64,000 nucleotides of DNA from Sphingobium sp. DEHP117. Its GTDB lineage: Bacteria; Pseudomonadota; Alphaproteobacteria; Sphingomonadales; Sphingomonadaceae. Below are positions 54,259 through 63,054 of the stretch, in pieces; position 1 is the stretch's first letter, and every line of letters starts with the position of its first letter. The notes beneath the pieces are model-generated. The model was not told the origin of the DNA, did no database searches, and worked only from the letters and a program-made list of their open reading frames with translations. The stretch covers positions 535,001-599,000 of the forward strand of contig NZ_JAPFBJ010000002.1 in assembly GCF_030867385.1 (NCBI RefSeq), given 5' to 3'. The position numbers and the translations under genes were made by a program.

Positions 54259-54270
54259 ATAATCATTTGC
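54252..54270 (-). promoter_or_regulatory. Fur-like box upstream of the TonB receptor
   Basis: The minus-strand sequence GCAAATGATTATCAATAAC matches the classical 19-base Fur box at 14 positions. It lies 28-46 bases upstream of the receptor ATG and overlaps the upstream arm of the hairpin. Iron repression by Fur is the natural reading; alphaproteobacteria may use other iron regulators. Confidence 0.65.
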
Positions 54271-54291
54271 AAAGTCAATCGCTGTTGCGAA

Positions 54292-54573
54292 CTATTTGCA
54301 ATACTTCTCCCAGAGCCAGATGCGGATCGCACTGGCAAGATTGGAGGGATGGGGCGGTGCGTGCGTGGATGAGCGGGAAAGAGCGGCGATCCGCGCCTCG
54401 TCGATTGTGGCGACAAGCGCGTTCAGCGGCACGCGTTCCTGCTCCGCCGCGCGGCCTAGAGCTTCCCAGAAGACGGGCTCCAGGCTGATCGAGGTGCGAT
54501 GCCCGCGAATCGTAACGCTGTGCTTGATCGGCCCGGCAAAGGCCGCTGACGGTGCATTTCCCCTCAGAGTCAT
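54292..54573 (-). CDS. Ribbon-helix-helix domain protein
   Basis: A 93-residue protein with the RHH_4 pattern: KHSVTIRGHRTSISLEPVFWEALGRAAEQERVPLNALVATIDEARI and a C-terminal LASAIRIWLWEKY. Proteins of this type are small DNA-binding regulators widespread in alphaproteobacteria. It lies directly upstream of the receptor on the same strand. Targets are unknown. Confidence 0.8.
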   Translation of the reverse strand: MTLRGNAPSAAFAGPIKHSVTIRGHRTSISLEPVFWEALGRAAEQERVPLNALVATIDEARIAALSRSSTHAPPHPSNLASAIRIWLWEKYCK

Positions 54574-54742
54574 TGCTTTCGGTGCCCCATTTTCGGTGCG
54601 AGGGGTTGGGACGATCTAGTTCAGACGGAACCGAGGAGCGTGGCTTTCGAGAACCGGAGCGCAGCGTACTCAAGGCACGTGAGCACCGGAAGCACAGAAA
54701 GCCGCACTTCGCAGGCCCCTATGGGCTAAATCGGAGCGACCC

Positions 54743-55465
54743 CTAATACATGTGCTGTCCGCCGTTGATCGACATCGTCGACCCGGTGACAAAGCCGCCA
54801 TCCTCGCTGACGAGAAACGCAACGCCCCGTGCAATCTCTTCGGCATGGCCGAGCCGCCCGACCGGGATCTTCGCGACGATCTTTTCGAGAACCGAGGCGG
54901 GAACGGCGGCCACCATGTCCGTGTCGATATATCCGGGCGCGATGGCGTTCACCGTCACGCCATATTTCGCGCCTTCCTGCGCCAGCGCCTTCGTAAAGCC
55001 GTGGATGCCGGATTTCGCGGCGGCATAATTCACCTGGCCATACTGCCCGGCCTGCCCGTTGATCGAGCCGATGTTGACGATCCGACCCCAGCCGCGCTCG
55101 CGCATGCCGGCAAATGTTGCCTTGGCCATGTTGAAGCAGCCGCCGAGGTTGATGCGTATCACCTCGTTCCAGTCATCGAAGCTCATCTTCTGCAACACCC
55201 CGTCGCGGGTGATGCCGGCATTGTTGACGACGACGTCGATCGGGCCGACTTCGGCCGCAACCTGCGCACAGCCATCGAGGCAGGCCTGATGATCGCCCAC
55301 ATCCCACTTGTAGGACTTGATGCCGGTGCGGTCGGTGAATTCCTTCGCCTTCTGCTCATTGCCCGCATAGTTGGCGACGACCGTCATCCCCATGTCTTTC
55401 AATGCAATACTGATTGCCTCGCCGATGCCACGAGTGCCGCCGGTAACGATCGCTATTCTGGCCAT
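54743..55465 (-). CDS. phaB: Acetoacetyl-CoA reductase
   Basis: A 240-residue short-chain dehydrogenase that reduces acetoacetyl-CoA to (R)-3-hydroxybutyryl-CoA with NADPH, supplying monomers to PhaC. The cofactor motif is TGGTRGIG, the NNAG motif is present, and the catalytic Ser-Tyr-Lys lies in GSINGQAGQYGQVNYAAAK. It matches PhaB more closely than FabG (ITRDGVLQKMSFDDW, GQAGQYGQVNY). It is 50 kb from phaC, so the PHA genes are dispersed. Confidence 0.9.
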   Translation of the reverse strand: MARIAIVTGGTRGIGEAISIALKDMGMTVVANYAGNEQKAKEFTDRTGIKSYKWDVGDHQACLDGCAQVAAEVGPIDVVVNNAGITRDGVLQKMSFDDWNEVIRINLGGCFNMAKATFAGMRERGWGRIVNIGSINGQAGQYGQVNYAAAKSGIHGFTKALAQEGAKYGVTVNAIAPGYIDTDMVAAVPASVLEKIVAKIPVGRLGHAEEIARGVAFLVSEDGGFVTGSTMSINGGQHMY

Positions 55466-55494
55466 TCATCCATTCCTTTTTGAACAATGCGGGG

Positions 55495-56523
55495 TCAAAT
55501 CCAGCCTGCGAGTTCTTGTGTTATGAGGGTTTCATATAGCGCGATCGCTTCCCTGTCAGCATTGATGCAGGGCAAATAATGCAATTCTTCGCCTCCATGC
55601 GCGCGGAACGTTTCCGCCCCCCGCAGCGCTATCTCTTCCAGGGTTTCAAGGCAGTCTGCGGAAAAGCCCGGCGCCATCACGGCAAGCCGCTTTATGCCCC
55701 GCCGCGCCAGCTCCGCCAGCTTGGCCTCGGTCGATGGTTCCAGCCATTTGGCGCGGCCGAAGCGCGACTGAAAGCTCAGTTCGATCGTGCCGGAAAAATC
55801 TGGCTGCAGCGCCTCCGAGAGCAGCCGGGCTGTCTTAACGCAGTGGCAATGATAGGGATCGCCCAAATGCAACGTCCGCTCCGGCATGCCGTGAAAAGTC
55901 AACAGCAGGGCGTCAGGTCGGGTATCCAGTTCCGAAAGACGTCGCCGCGCGCTTGAGGCCAGCGCGTCGATATAGGCCGGGTGGTCATGATAGGGTGGCA
56001 GCGTACGGATCGCAGGTTGCCAGCGCATCACGGACAGCGCCTTTCCGAGCGCATCGACCGCCGTCGCCGTGGTCGCGCCGCTATATTGCGGATAGAGCGG
56101 CGCGAGCAGGATGCGCTCGCATCCCGCGGCCTTCATAGCTGTTAACCGCTCGCCGATCGAGCGCGTGCCATAGCGCATCGCCCAGTCGACCAGCACATCT
56201 CTCTCCGCCAGCATTGTTGCCATCTTTTCTGCTGTAGCCCTTGTATGAACAGCAAGCGGGGAGCCTTGTTCCGTCCAGACTTGCGCATAGGCATGGGCGG
56301 ATTTTTTTGGGCGTAGGTTGAGAATGATGCCGCGCAAAATAGGTTGCCACAGTACAGGCGGAATCTCCACCACTCGCCGGTCAGACAGGAACTCGCGCAG
56401 ATAGCGTTTCACCGCCCCCGGTTCCGGTGCGTCGGGCGTGCCGAGGTTGACGATCAGCACGCCGACCTTCGGCTGAGGGAGCGAAGGGTGCGTCGCGGGG
56501 CGGGAGGGGATCGAACCAGTCAT
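55495..56523 (-). CDS. hemH: Ferrochelatase
   Basis: A 342-residue enzyme inserting Fe(II) into protoporphyrin IX, the last step of haem synthesis. The family patterns are VLIVNLGTPDAPEP, the catalytic His in LLTFHGMPER, and the Glu in SADCLETLEE. CHC in GDPYHCHCVKTA is the proteobacterial form. The gene starts 3 bases after the stop of the molybdopterin oxidoreductase gene, so the two are probably co-transcribed. Confidence 0.94.
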   Translation of the reverse strand: MTGSIPSRPATHPSLPQPKVGVLIVNLGTPDAPEPGAVKRYLREFLSDRRVVEIPPVLWQPILRGIILNLRPKKSAHAYAQVWTEQGSPLAVHTRATAEKMATMLAERDVLVDWAMRYGTRSIGERLTAMKAAGCERILLAPLYPQYSGATTATAVDALGKALSVMRWQPAIRTLPPYHDHPAYIDALASSARRRLSELDTRPDALLLTFHGMPERTLHLGDPYHCHCVKTARLLSEALQPDFSGTIELSFQSRFGRAKWLEPSTEAKLAELARRGIKRLAVMAPGFSADCLETLEEIALRGAETFRAHGGEELHYLPCINADREAIALYETLITQELAGWI

Positions 56524-56526
56524 GAC

Positions 56527-58797
56527 CTATTCCGGATTGAGCAACGGCAGGGCGCGGTGGCGCCGACCAGTGATTGTGAACAGCGCCCCCGCCAGCGCCG
56601 GGGCCACGGCGGGTACGCCGATTTGCCCCGCGCCCGCCGGTGCGCTCTCGCTCGGTATCAGCTCCACCGTCACCTCGCCAATGTCTCCGAGGCGGGGCAG
56701 GCCGAAGCGGCCCATGTTGGCGCGGACCGGCATTCCCTCCTTATAGCGCGCCGCTCCGCCCATCGCCGCCGCAAGGCCGAATATCAGCCCGCCCTCCACC
56801 TGTTGGCGGGCGATGTCCGGGTGCGGCTGGTCGCCGAGGTCCGCCACCGCGACGATCCGGCTGATATGCAGCTTGCCGCTCGTCATCGCCGCCTCTACCA
56901 AAACGGCGATAAAGCCGCCGTCCATCGCATGGATGGCCACGCCCTGTCCGCTACCCATCACGCCGCCCTGCCAGCCGCCCAGCGCCGTCGCGGTGGTGAG
57001 GCAGCGGGCGAGCCGCGTCTGGCCGGAGAGGTGCTGGAGGCGAAACGACATAGGCTCCACTCCGGCGCGGTGCGCCAATTCATCCATGAAGCATTCGGTG
57101 AAAAAGCAGCTATAGCTGTCCGCATTGCTGCGCCATCGGCCTACGGGCAGGCCAACGTCCGCCGGGTAATGATCGACCGTGACGTGCGGGATGGCATAGG
57201 GCGGGGGCAAGCCGGAGACCGCGGCGCCGTCGGCCTTGCGTGGATGATCCCGCGCGGCCTCCATCGGGGCTTTGCCATGGGCCACACGGCTCCACAGTTC
57301 GCGATTGGCGGCAGGCGCGGCGACCTTGATCTGCATCGCCTCGATCCGCCCACCCGCAATCATCTTGGCCCACAGGCGTGCATGCGCAGGCGCGCGCGGG
57401 CGGTCGCTCGCCACATCCTCGAGCCGCGAATAACTGAGCTGCACCGGCGTGCCTGCCTCGCGCGCGATCAGCGCCGCCTGCACCGCTGCATCATGCTCGA
57501 ACCGCCGCCCGAATGATCCGCCCGCGCCGACCGGATAGAGCACCACGTCCGTCTCGGCCATGCTAAGCGCTTCCGCGACGGCGGCACGGCAAAAAGCAGG
57601 CGCCTGGCTCGCCACCCAGACCTCGGCCTTGCCATCTGCCACACGGGCGGTCGCGGTCGGCGGCTCCATCGCCAGATGCAGTGCGGGCGCCACGGAAAAG
57701 TCGGCCCGGATAAGCTGCGCGCCGGTAAAGCGCGCCGCCACGTCGCCCTGCGCGAAGATGCGACCGCCATGGTCACTCTCGAAGGCGGCATCAAGTGCCC
57801 TGTCGATCGCCGCACTCGCCAGCGCTGGGCTTTCGACATCGAACACAGGATCGAGCAGATCGAGCGCCTTGTTCGCCGCCCACCAGTTGGTGGCGAGCGC
57901 GGCGACCCATGCGTCCTGCTTTACGATGCGCTTGAAGCCCTGAACCTTGCGGGCGGCGGATTCCTTGGTTGACTTGAGGGCTACGGTGCCAACCGGCCCC
58001 TGCCGGATAGAAGCAAAGAGCATGCCGGGCAGGCGGATGTCGCACGCGAAATTGTAGGAGCCGTCAACCTTGGGCGGCGTATCGAGCCTCGGCACATCAC
58101 GCCCGCTGAGGCGTTCGTCCGCCCCGTCGTCCGCGCGCAGCGGCAGCTCCTCGGGCAGGGTATACTCCGCTGCCTCGGCCGCCAGCTCGCCGATCTTGAG
58201 GCGGCGCTGGCCGTCGGTGACGATGCCCTTGGCAATGCTGCACCTTTCCCACTCCACGCCCCAGCGCGCCGCCGCCGCCTTGCACAGCAGCACCCGCGCC
58301 GCCGCACCGGCTTCGCGATAGCTTTGCGCGAACATACGGAGCGAAGTCGCGCCGCCGGTCAGCATCATCGCGTTGCGGATGGCATATTCCCGGATCGCCC
58401 AGTCGCCCGCACCGCCCGCGATGCGCGTCCAGTCTCCTTCGATAAATTCTTGTGATAACAATGTGTTGGCATAAAGTGGGCTGATCGGTGCGCCTTGCAC
58501 CGCGATCATCCGCCAGTCCGCCCCCAGCTCGTCCGCCAGTATCTGCGGCAACACGGTCGACACGCCCTGTCCCATCTCCAGTTGCGGCACAATTACAATG
58601 ATCTGACCCGCATTATCTACCTTGAGAAAGCCATTGATTAGCGTCTCGGTGTCCGCCACCGCGAGATTGGGGCGGTAGGTGCGTGGCCACACACCCCATG
58701 CAATCGCCAACCCCGCCGCCGCCCCGCCGCCGATCAGCAGGCTGCGTCGGCTGAGTCCGTTTCCTCTCGCTCTGGGATGATCACTCGCGCGCCGCAT
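56527..58797 (-). CDS. Xanthine-dehydrogenase-family molybdopterin oxidoreductase (IorB-like)
   Basis: A 756-residue exported molybdenum hydroxylase subunit. The twin-arginine signal is LSRRSLLIGGGAAAGLAIA near residue 15-33. The domain order and motifs (GQGVSTVLPQILADEL, GGSFGRRFEHDAA, WRSNADSYSCFF) resemble the isoquinoline 1-oxidoreductase beta subunit. The partner [2Fe-2S] subunit (IorA) is not next to it. The substrate is unknown. It lies upstream of hemH. Confidence 0.87.
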   Translation of the reverse strand: MRRASDHPRARGNGLSRRSLLIGGGAAAGLAIAWGVWPRTYRPNLAVADTETLINGFLKVDNAGQIIVIVPQLEMGQGVSTVLPQILADELGADWRMIAVQGAPISPLYANTLLSQEFIEGDWTRIAGGAGDWAIREYAIRNAMMLTGGATSLRMFAQSYREAGAAARVLLCKAAAARWGVEWERCSIAKGIVTDGQRRLKIGELAAEAAEYTLPEELPLRADDGADERLSGRDVPRLDTPPKVDGSYNFACDIRLPGMLFASIRQGPVGTVALKSTKESAARKVQGFKRIVKQDAWVAALATNWWAANKALDLLDPVFDVESPALASAAIDRALDAAFESDHGGRIFAQGDVAARFTGAQLIRADFSVAPALHLAMEPPTATARVADGKAEVWVASQAPAFCRAAVAEALSMAETDVVLYPVGAGGSFGRRFEHDAAVQAALIAREAGTPVQLSYSRLEDVASDRPRAPAHARLWAKMIAGGRIEAMQIKVAAPAANRELWSRVAHGKAPMEAARDHPRKADGAAVSGLPPPYAIPHVTVDHYPADVGLPVGRWRSNADSYSCFFTECFMDELAHRAGVEPMSFRLQHLSGQTRLARCLTTATALGGWQGGVMGSGQGVAIHAMDGGFIAVLVEAAMTSGKLHISRIVAVADLGDQPHPDIARQQVEGGLIFGLAAAMGGAARYKEGMPVRANMGRFGLPRLGDIGEVTVELIPSESAPAGAGQIGVPAVAPALAGALFTITGRRHRALPLLNPE

Positions 58798-58846
58798 CGT
58801 CCGCCCCTGATAAGCGGCGCGGCGGCAAAGGCAAAGCTGGAATTGG

Positions 58847-59275
58847 TCAGCCCACCGGCGCGAGGCCGAGCCGGGGGATCTCTATCGCCGGGCAATGGTT
58901 CATCACCACCTTAAGACCGGCAGCCTCCGCGCGCGCGGCTGCGCCCTCGTTGATGACGCCGAGCTGCATCCAGACCGCGCGCGCACCCGCCGCAATGGCC
59001 TCGTCCACCGTCTCGCCCGCCGCCTCGCTGTTGCGGAAGATGTCGACCATGTCGATCGGCTCGGCAATATCCGCCAGCCTAGCGACGACCTTTTGCCCGT
59101 GGATTTCCTGTCCCGCGAGGCCGGGGTTGACCGGGATGACCTGATAGCCATGATCGAGCAGCACGCGCATCACGCGCCAGCTGGGCCGGTCCGCTTTGGG
59201 CGAGGCACCGACCAGCCCGATAGTGCGAACATCCTTGAGCAGTGCGGCAATCTCAGCATCGGTGGTCAGCGGCAT
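58847..59275 (-). CDS. CoA-binding protein (YccU-like)
   Basis: A 142-residue Rossmann protein of the CoA_binding_2 family: TIGLVGASPKADRPSWRVMRVLLDHGYQVIPVNP, then DMVDIFRNSEAAGETVDEAI and VWMQLGVINEGAAARAEAAGLKVVMNHCPAIE. The family binds CoA; its physiological role is unclear. It lies between ilvE and the oxidoreductase on the same strand. Confidence 0.9.
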   Translation of the reverse strand: MPLTTDAEIAALLKDVRTIGLVGASPKADRPSWRVMRVLLDHGYQVIPVNPGLAGQEIHGQKVVARLADIAEPIDMVDIFRNSEAAGETVDEAIAAGARAVWMQLGVINEGAAARAEAAGLKVVMNHCPAIEIPRLGLAPVG

Positions 59276-59330
59276 GGGCGATCTCCTTCATGAGGGAGAT
59301 GGGCGAGCGCTTGCCGATTGCAACCCCGCC

Positions 59331-60410
59331 TTACAGGGCGACAGTGTGGACCCATCCCTCCGGCCCCGGCGCCTGCCCCCGCTGGATCGCGGTGAGGCGA
59401 GTGCGCAGTGCCTCTGTACGCAGGCCGGTTCCGCCATTGCCGATCACGAAATCGCCCTGGCTCGATTTGACCTGACCCACAGCGGCCAGCACCGCCGCCG
59501 TGCCGCAGGCGAACACCTCCGACAGCTTGCCGCTCGCCGCGTCGGCGCGCCATTCGTCTATCGAATAGGGCCGCTCCTCCACCACCACGCCATCCGTGCG
59601 CAGCAGATGCAGGATTGACGCGCGGGTAATGCCGGGCAGGATCGTGCCGCCCAGCGGCGGCGTCACCACGCTGCCGTCCGCAAACAGGAAGAACAGGTTC
59701 ATGCCGCCCAGCTCCTCAACCCATTTATGTTCGGACGAGTCGAGAAACACGACCTGATCGCAGCCATGCTGGATGGCCTCTGCCTGCGCGACGAGGCTGG
59801 CCGCATAATTACCGCCGCATTTGGCAGCGCCCGTGCCACCCGGCCCCGCGCGGTTATAATGGTCCGATACCCAGATGCTGACCGGCTTGGCTCCGCCCTT
59901 GAAATAGGCGCCAACGGTGCAGGCGATCACACAGAAAATGAATTCGGAGGCGGGCTTCACGCCCAGAAACGCCTCGCTCGCGAACATGAATGGCCGCAGA
60001 TAGAGGCTACCCTCGCCGCCGGGCACCCATTTTTCGTCAACCCGAATCAACTCTTCGCAGGCCTGAACGAACACGTCGTCCGGCAGTTCGGGCATCGCCA
60101 TGCGCCGGGCGGACTCGTTGAACCGGCGAGCATTCTGCTCCGGCCGAAACATGGTCACGCCGCCATCGGTCGCGCGATAGGCCTTTAGACCCTCAAAGAT
60201 TTCCTGCGCATAATGCAGCACCGCCGATGCGGGATCGAGCTGGAAAGCTTCGCGAGGGCGCACCCGCGCCTCCTGCCAACCGCCATCCACTGTCCAGCGG
60301 ATCGTCACCATATGATCGGTGAACACGCGCCCAAAGCCAGGGTCCGCCATTAGGTCCGTGCGTGCTTCATCGCTTAGGGCGGCGGGGTTGCGGGTGGTCT
60401 CGAACCGCAT
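59331..60410 (-). CDS. ilvE: Branched-chain amino acid aminotransferase
   Basis: A 359-residue class IV PLP aminotransferase of the longer type. Visible parts are HYAQEIFEGLKAYR, FRPEQNARRFNESARRM, the PLP lysine region (VFLDSSEHKWVEELGGMN, with the K one turn before E of EELGG) and RASILHLLR. It transaminates valine, leucine and isoleucine with 2-oxoglutarate. Confidence 0.94.
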   Translation of the reverse strand: MRFETTRNPAALSDEARTDLMADPGFGRVFTDHMVTIRWTVDGGWQEARVRPREAFQLDPASAVLHYAQEIFEGLKAYRATDGGVTMFRPEQNARRFNESARRMAMPELPDDVFVQACEELIRVDEKWVPGGEGSLYLRPFMFASEAFLGVKPASEFIFCVIACTVGAYFKGGAKPVSIWVSDHYNRAGPGGTGAAKCGGNYAASLVAQAEAIQHGCDQVVFLDSSEHKWVEELGGMNLFFLFADGSVVTPPLGGTILPGITRASILHLLRTDGVVVEERPYSIDEWRADAASGKLSEVFACGTAAVLAAVGQVKSSQGDFVIGNGGTGLRTEALRTRLTAIQRGQAPGPEGWVHTVAL

Positions 60411-60508
60411 GACATCCTCTTGTTAACAGCAGAATCGACCTTGGCGCTATGCCGCATCAGAGGCAAAGGATCAAGCAAAAAAGGGAAATAATATTGACCT
60501 TTTTATGG

Positions 60509-60550
60509 AATATTAGTTCGCAGCCTATTTGACTATTGAAATATTAGTTC
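60509..60550. promoter_or_regulatory. Paired 11-base direct repeats between ilvE and TauE/SafE gene
   Basis: AATATTAGTTC occurs at 60509-60519 and 60540-60550, 31 bases apart, about three DNA turns. A weaker AATATT match lies at 60490. The region separates two divergent genes and is AT-rich. Two sites on one face of the helix suggest an operator. Confidence 0.45.
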
Positions 60551-60605
60551 ATGGGTTATCGAGGCCTGGGTTGACAATGGCCTCAAGCTTGCTCCAACAG
60601 ACCGG

Positions 60606-61352
60606 ATGGATTTGCTCACGGTCCACGATCTGCTGCTTGCTCTTTTGGTCGGGCTCGGTGCTGCCTTATATTCCAGCGTCGGCCATGCTGGTGCGTCGGC
60701 ATATATTGCGTTGATGGCATTGTTTGGCGTGCCTGCCACGACCATGCGGCCCACGGCGCTGACTCTGAATATCATCGTAGCCACGCTTGCTTCGGGCCGA
60801 TATCTGCGGGCGGGCCTATTCCGCTGGCGTGTGCTGTGGCCATTCCTTATCACAGCCGTGCCGATGGCGTTCTTAGGCGGCGGCATCGTCCTTCCTTCGG
60901 AAATTTATAGACCACTGGTTGGCGCGGTTTTGTGGATCTCGGCGTTGCGCCTGTTCTGGCCTACGCGCCTGCGGGCAGAGACGGAACCACGGGATCCGCC
61001 TATAGTGATGGCGATGCTTGCCGGTGCGTTTATCGGCCTGCTTTCGGGCCTCACCGGCACGGGCGGCGGTATTTTTCTCTCGCCGATCCTGCTGTTCATG
61101 CGGTGGTCGCCAGTCAAGCGCGCATCGGGGGTCGCGGCAATATTCATTCTCGCCAATTCGATCGCCGGGCTGGCCGGTAATATGAGCGCGGTGCAAAATC
61201 TGCCGCCGCAGCTGCCACTTTTCGCGGCGGCCGCGCTGGTCGGCGGAGTGGTGGGCACCACGCTCGGCATCCGCCTCAATGCCGCTGTACTCACCAAATG
61301 TCTGGGCGTGGTGCTGGTGATCGCCGGTGCAAAGATGATCGGGGTTTACTAG
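60606..61352 (+). CDS. TauE/SafE (TSUP) family permease
   Basis: A 248-residue membrane protein with about eight spans and both TSUP repeats: LLVGLGAALYSSVGHAGASAYIALMALFGVP in the first half and GAFIGLLSGLTGTGGGIFLSPILL in the second. Members move sulfite, sulfonates or related anions out of the cell. It has no recognisable sulfur gene beside it. Confidence 0.88.
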   Translation: MDLLTVHDLLLALLVGLGAALYSSVGHAGASAYIALMALFGVPATTMRPTALTLNIIVATLASGRYLRAGLFRWRVLWPFLITAVPMAFLGGGIVLPSEIYRPLVGAVLWISALRLFWPTRLRAETEPRDPPIVMAMLAGAFIGLLSGLTGTGGGIFLSPILLFMRWSPVKRASGVAAIFILANSIAGLAGNMSAVQNLPPQLPLFAAAALVGGVVGTTLGIRLNAAVLTKCLGVVLVIAGAKMIGVY

Positions 61353-61441
61353 CCTTCGTTGGCAAAGGGCTTGCAATCTGGCCACGGTTCATGCGCAATA
61401 CAGCAAGGATTGAGCAAATTTCGTCTGAAGGTGAAGGGCTG

Positions 61442-62161
61442 ATGCGCTTATCAGAGAATCGCAACACAGTCTTGCTCGTGGCCGCGGCGTTGCTCGCCAC
61501 CGGCATGATCGCTGGAGGCTATCTGCTTGGCGATGGCCTTACCCGGGCGCAGGCGGCGAGCCGGGCCGTGACGGTCAAAGGCCTGGCGGAGCGGGATGTG
61601 ACTGCGGATCTCGCCACTTGGACGATCGCCTATTCCGCCACCGGCTTTGACCTGCCTAGCGTGCGCGCAGAGGTAGACGCCAGCAGCAATGCGCTCAGCG
61701 AATATTTCCGCTCGCTCGGTTTCCGCGCTGACGAACTCAAGCCCGTTGGTGCGGGGGTGAACCAGTTCATCAACAACGGCGTCAATACTATCACTATCAC
61801 GCAAAGGATGCAGCTGCGCACAACGGATATCGCGCGGGCGCAGCGCGCAGTCGCCGGTCAGTTTGATCTGGTGCGCAGGGGTGTGACCATGCAGGAAGGC
61901 TCCAACATGGTTTACAGCTTCACGAAGCTGAATGCTCTGAAGCCGCAGATGGTAGCGGAAGCGACGAAGGATGCGCGCAAGGCGGCCGAGCAGTTCGCGA
62001 AGGATAGCGGCACCGGCGTCGGCGGTATCAAGAGCGCGAGCCAAGGCTATTTTTCGATCGAACCGCGCGATGGCGATCAGGCGCAAGGTGGCTATGGCGC
62101 GAGTGACTCTCCCTACAAGAAGGTGCGCGTGGTTACGACCGTGGAATTCTATCTCGACTGA
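61442..62161 (+). CDS. SIMPL domain (DUF541) protein
   Basis: A 239-residue exported protein. One hydrophobic segment near the N-terminus (about 10-30) is followed by the SIMPL domain: AVTVKGLAERDVTADLATW, SLGFRADELKPVG and ATKDARKAAEQFAKDSG. The family is linked to periplasmic oxidative stress (YggE), not established here. AAGG is upstream of the ATG. Its 3' end overlaps the antisense end of the split hydrolase gene by 13 bases. Confidence 0.88.
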   Translation: MRLSENRNTVLLVAAALLATGMIAGGYLLGDGLTRAQAASRAVTVKGLAERDVTADLATWTIAYSATGFDLPSVRAEVDASSNALSEYFRSLGFRADELKPVGAGVNQFINNGVNTITITQRMQLRTTDIARAQRAVAGQFDLVRRGVTMQEGSNMVYSFTKLNALKPQMVAEATKDARKAAEQFAKDSGTGVGGIKSASQGYFSIEPRDGDQAQGGYGASDSPYKKVRVVTTVEFYLD

Positions 62162-62293
62162 CCTGCCGTAGCTAGCAACCCGTCAATCAGGCCGAGCAGA
62201 AGCGCGATGTCGGCCTCGCGCGACAGGCGGTGATCGCCATCCTTGACCAGCAGCAGCTGCACGTCCTGAGAACTTAGGGTCAGGACTCATTGA

Positions 62294-62683
62294 TCAGAGC
62301 CAGAAGATGACGGTAGCAGCGAGGGCGATGGCCGAGAGAAAGACGGTTGGGCATCTGTCATAGCGTGTTGCGATACGCCGCCAGTCCTTGAGGCGACCGA
62401 ACATGATCTCGATGCGGTTGCGGCGTTTGTATCTGCGCTTGTCGTACTTGACGGCTTTGTTCCGGGATTTACGGCCCGGAATGCAGGGTTTGATGCCCTT
62501 TTCCCGCAAGGCATCACGGAACCAGTCCGCATCATAACCCCGATCAGCCAGCAGCCACTGTGCCTTGGGGAGGGTGTCGAGCAGGGCGGCGGCCCCTGTA
62601 TAATCGCTGACCTGACCTGCGGTTATGAAGAGGCTGATTGGGCGACCGTTTGCATCGGTGACGGCATGCAGCTTGGTATTCAT
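62294..62683 (-). CDS. IS5-type transposase, second reading frame
   Basis: This 129-residue ORF carries the DDE domain: MNTKLHAVTDANGRPISLFITAG, LADRGYDADWFRDAL and RNRIEIMFGRLKDWRRIATRYD. Its sense continues upstream in the same frame through GRLIGRTKGG to the A-run at 62724-62728, where the first ORF would shift by -1. It has no independent ribosome site. Confidence 0.88.
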   Translation of the reverse strand: MNTKLHAVTDANGRPISLFITAGQVSDYTGAAALLDTLPKAQWLLADRGYDADWFRDALREKGIKPCIPGRKSRNKAVKYDKRRYKRRNRIEIMFGRLKDWRRIATRYDRCPTVFLSAIALAATVIFWL

Positions 62684-62703
62684 GCCACCCTTCGTGCGCC
62701 CGA

Positions 62704-63054
62704 TCAGGCGTCCAGCTTCCCCCTTTTTACCGCCAGGCTGGACGCCGTGCGGTGGGCTTTGAGATAAGTTGCATCGATCATGACCGTCTTGCGTTCGGGA
62801 GCCTGCGGTGCGGCTAGGCCTTCCATCATCCGGACGAAGACACCCTTGTCTCCCCAGCGCTTCCAGCGGTTATAAAGCGTCTTCGCCGGGCCATATTCCC
62901 TTGGCGCATCGCACCACCGTAATCCATTGCGATTGACGAAGATTATCCCGCTTAACACCCGTCGATCATCAACCCGCTGGCGACCATGGCTTTTCGGAAA
63001 ATAGGGCTGAAGCCGAGCCATCTGCTCGTCCGTCAGCCAAAACAAATCACGCAT
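62704..63054 (-). CDS. IS5-type transposase, first reading frame
   Basis: This 116-residue ORF is the DUF4096-type N-terminal part: FWLTDEQMARLQPYFPKSHGRQRVDDRRVLSGIIFVNRNGLRW, then MIDATYLKAHRTASSLA containing the first catalytic Asp. It ends shortly after an AAAAAGGGGG run (minus strand), where a -1 shift leads into the second frame. Confidence 0.88.
   Translation of the reverse strand: MRDLFWLTDEQMARLQPYFPKSHGRQRVDDRRVLSGIIFVNRNGLRWCDAPREYGPAKTLYNRWKRWGDKGVFVRMMEGLAAPQAPERKTVMIDATYLKAHRTASSLAVKRGKLDA
62708..62745 (-). promoter_or_regulatory. Programmed -1 frameshift site within a hairpin loop
   Basis: On the minus strand AAAAAGGGGG (62719-62728) lies between the arms of a perfect 9-base inverted repeat, GCGTCCAGC (62708-62716) and GCTGGACGC (62737-62745). 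Shifting -1 on the A-run joins AVKK to GEAGRLIGRTKGG and fuses both transposase ORFs. The slip site is seen; the frameshift is inferred from family precedent. Confidence 0.65.
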
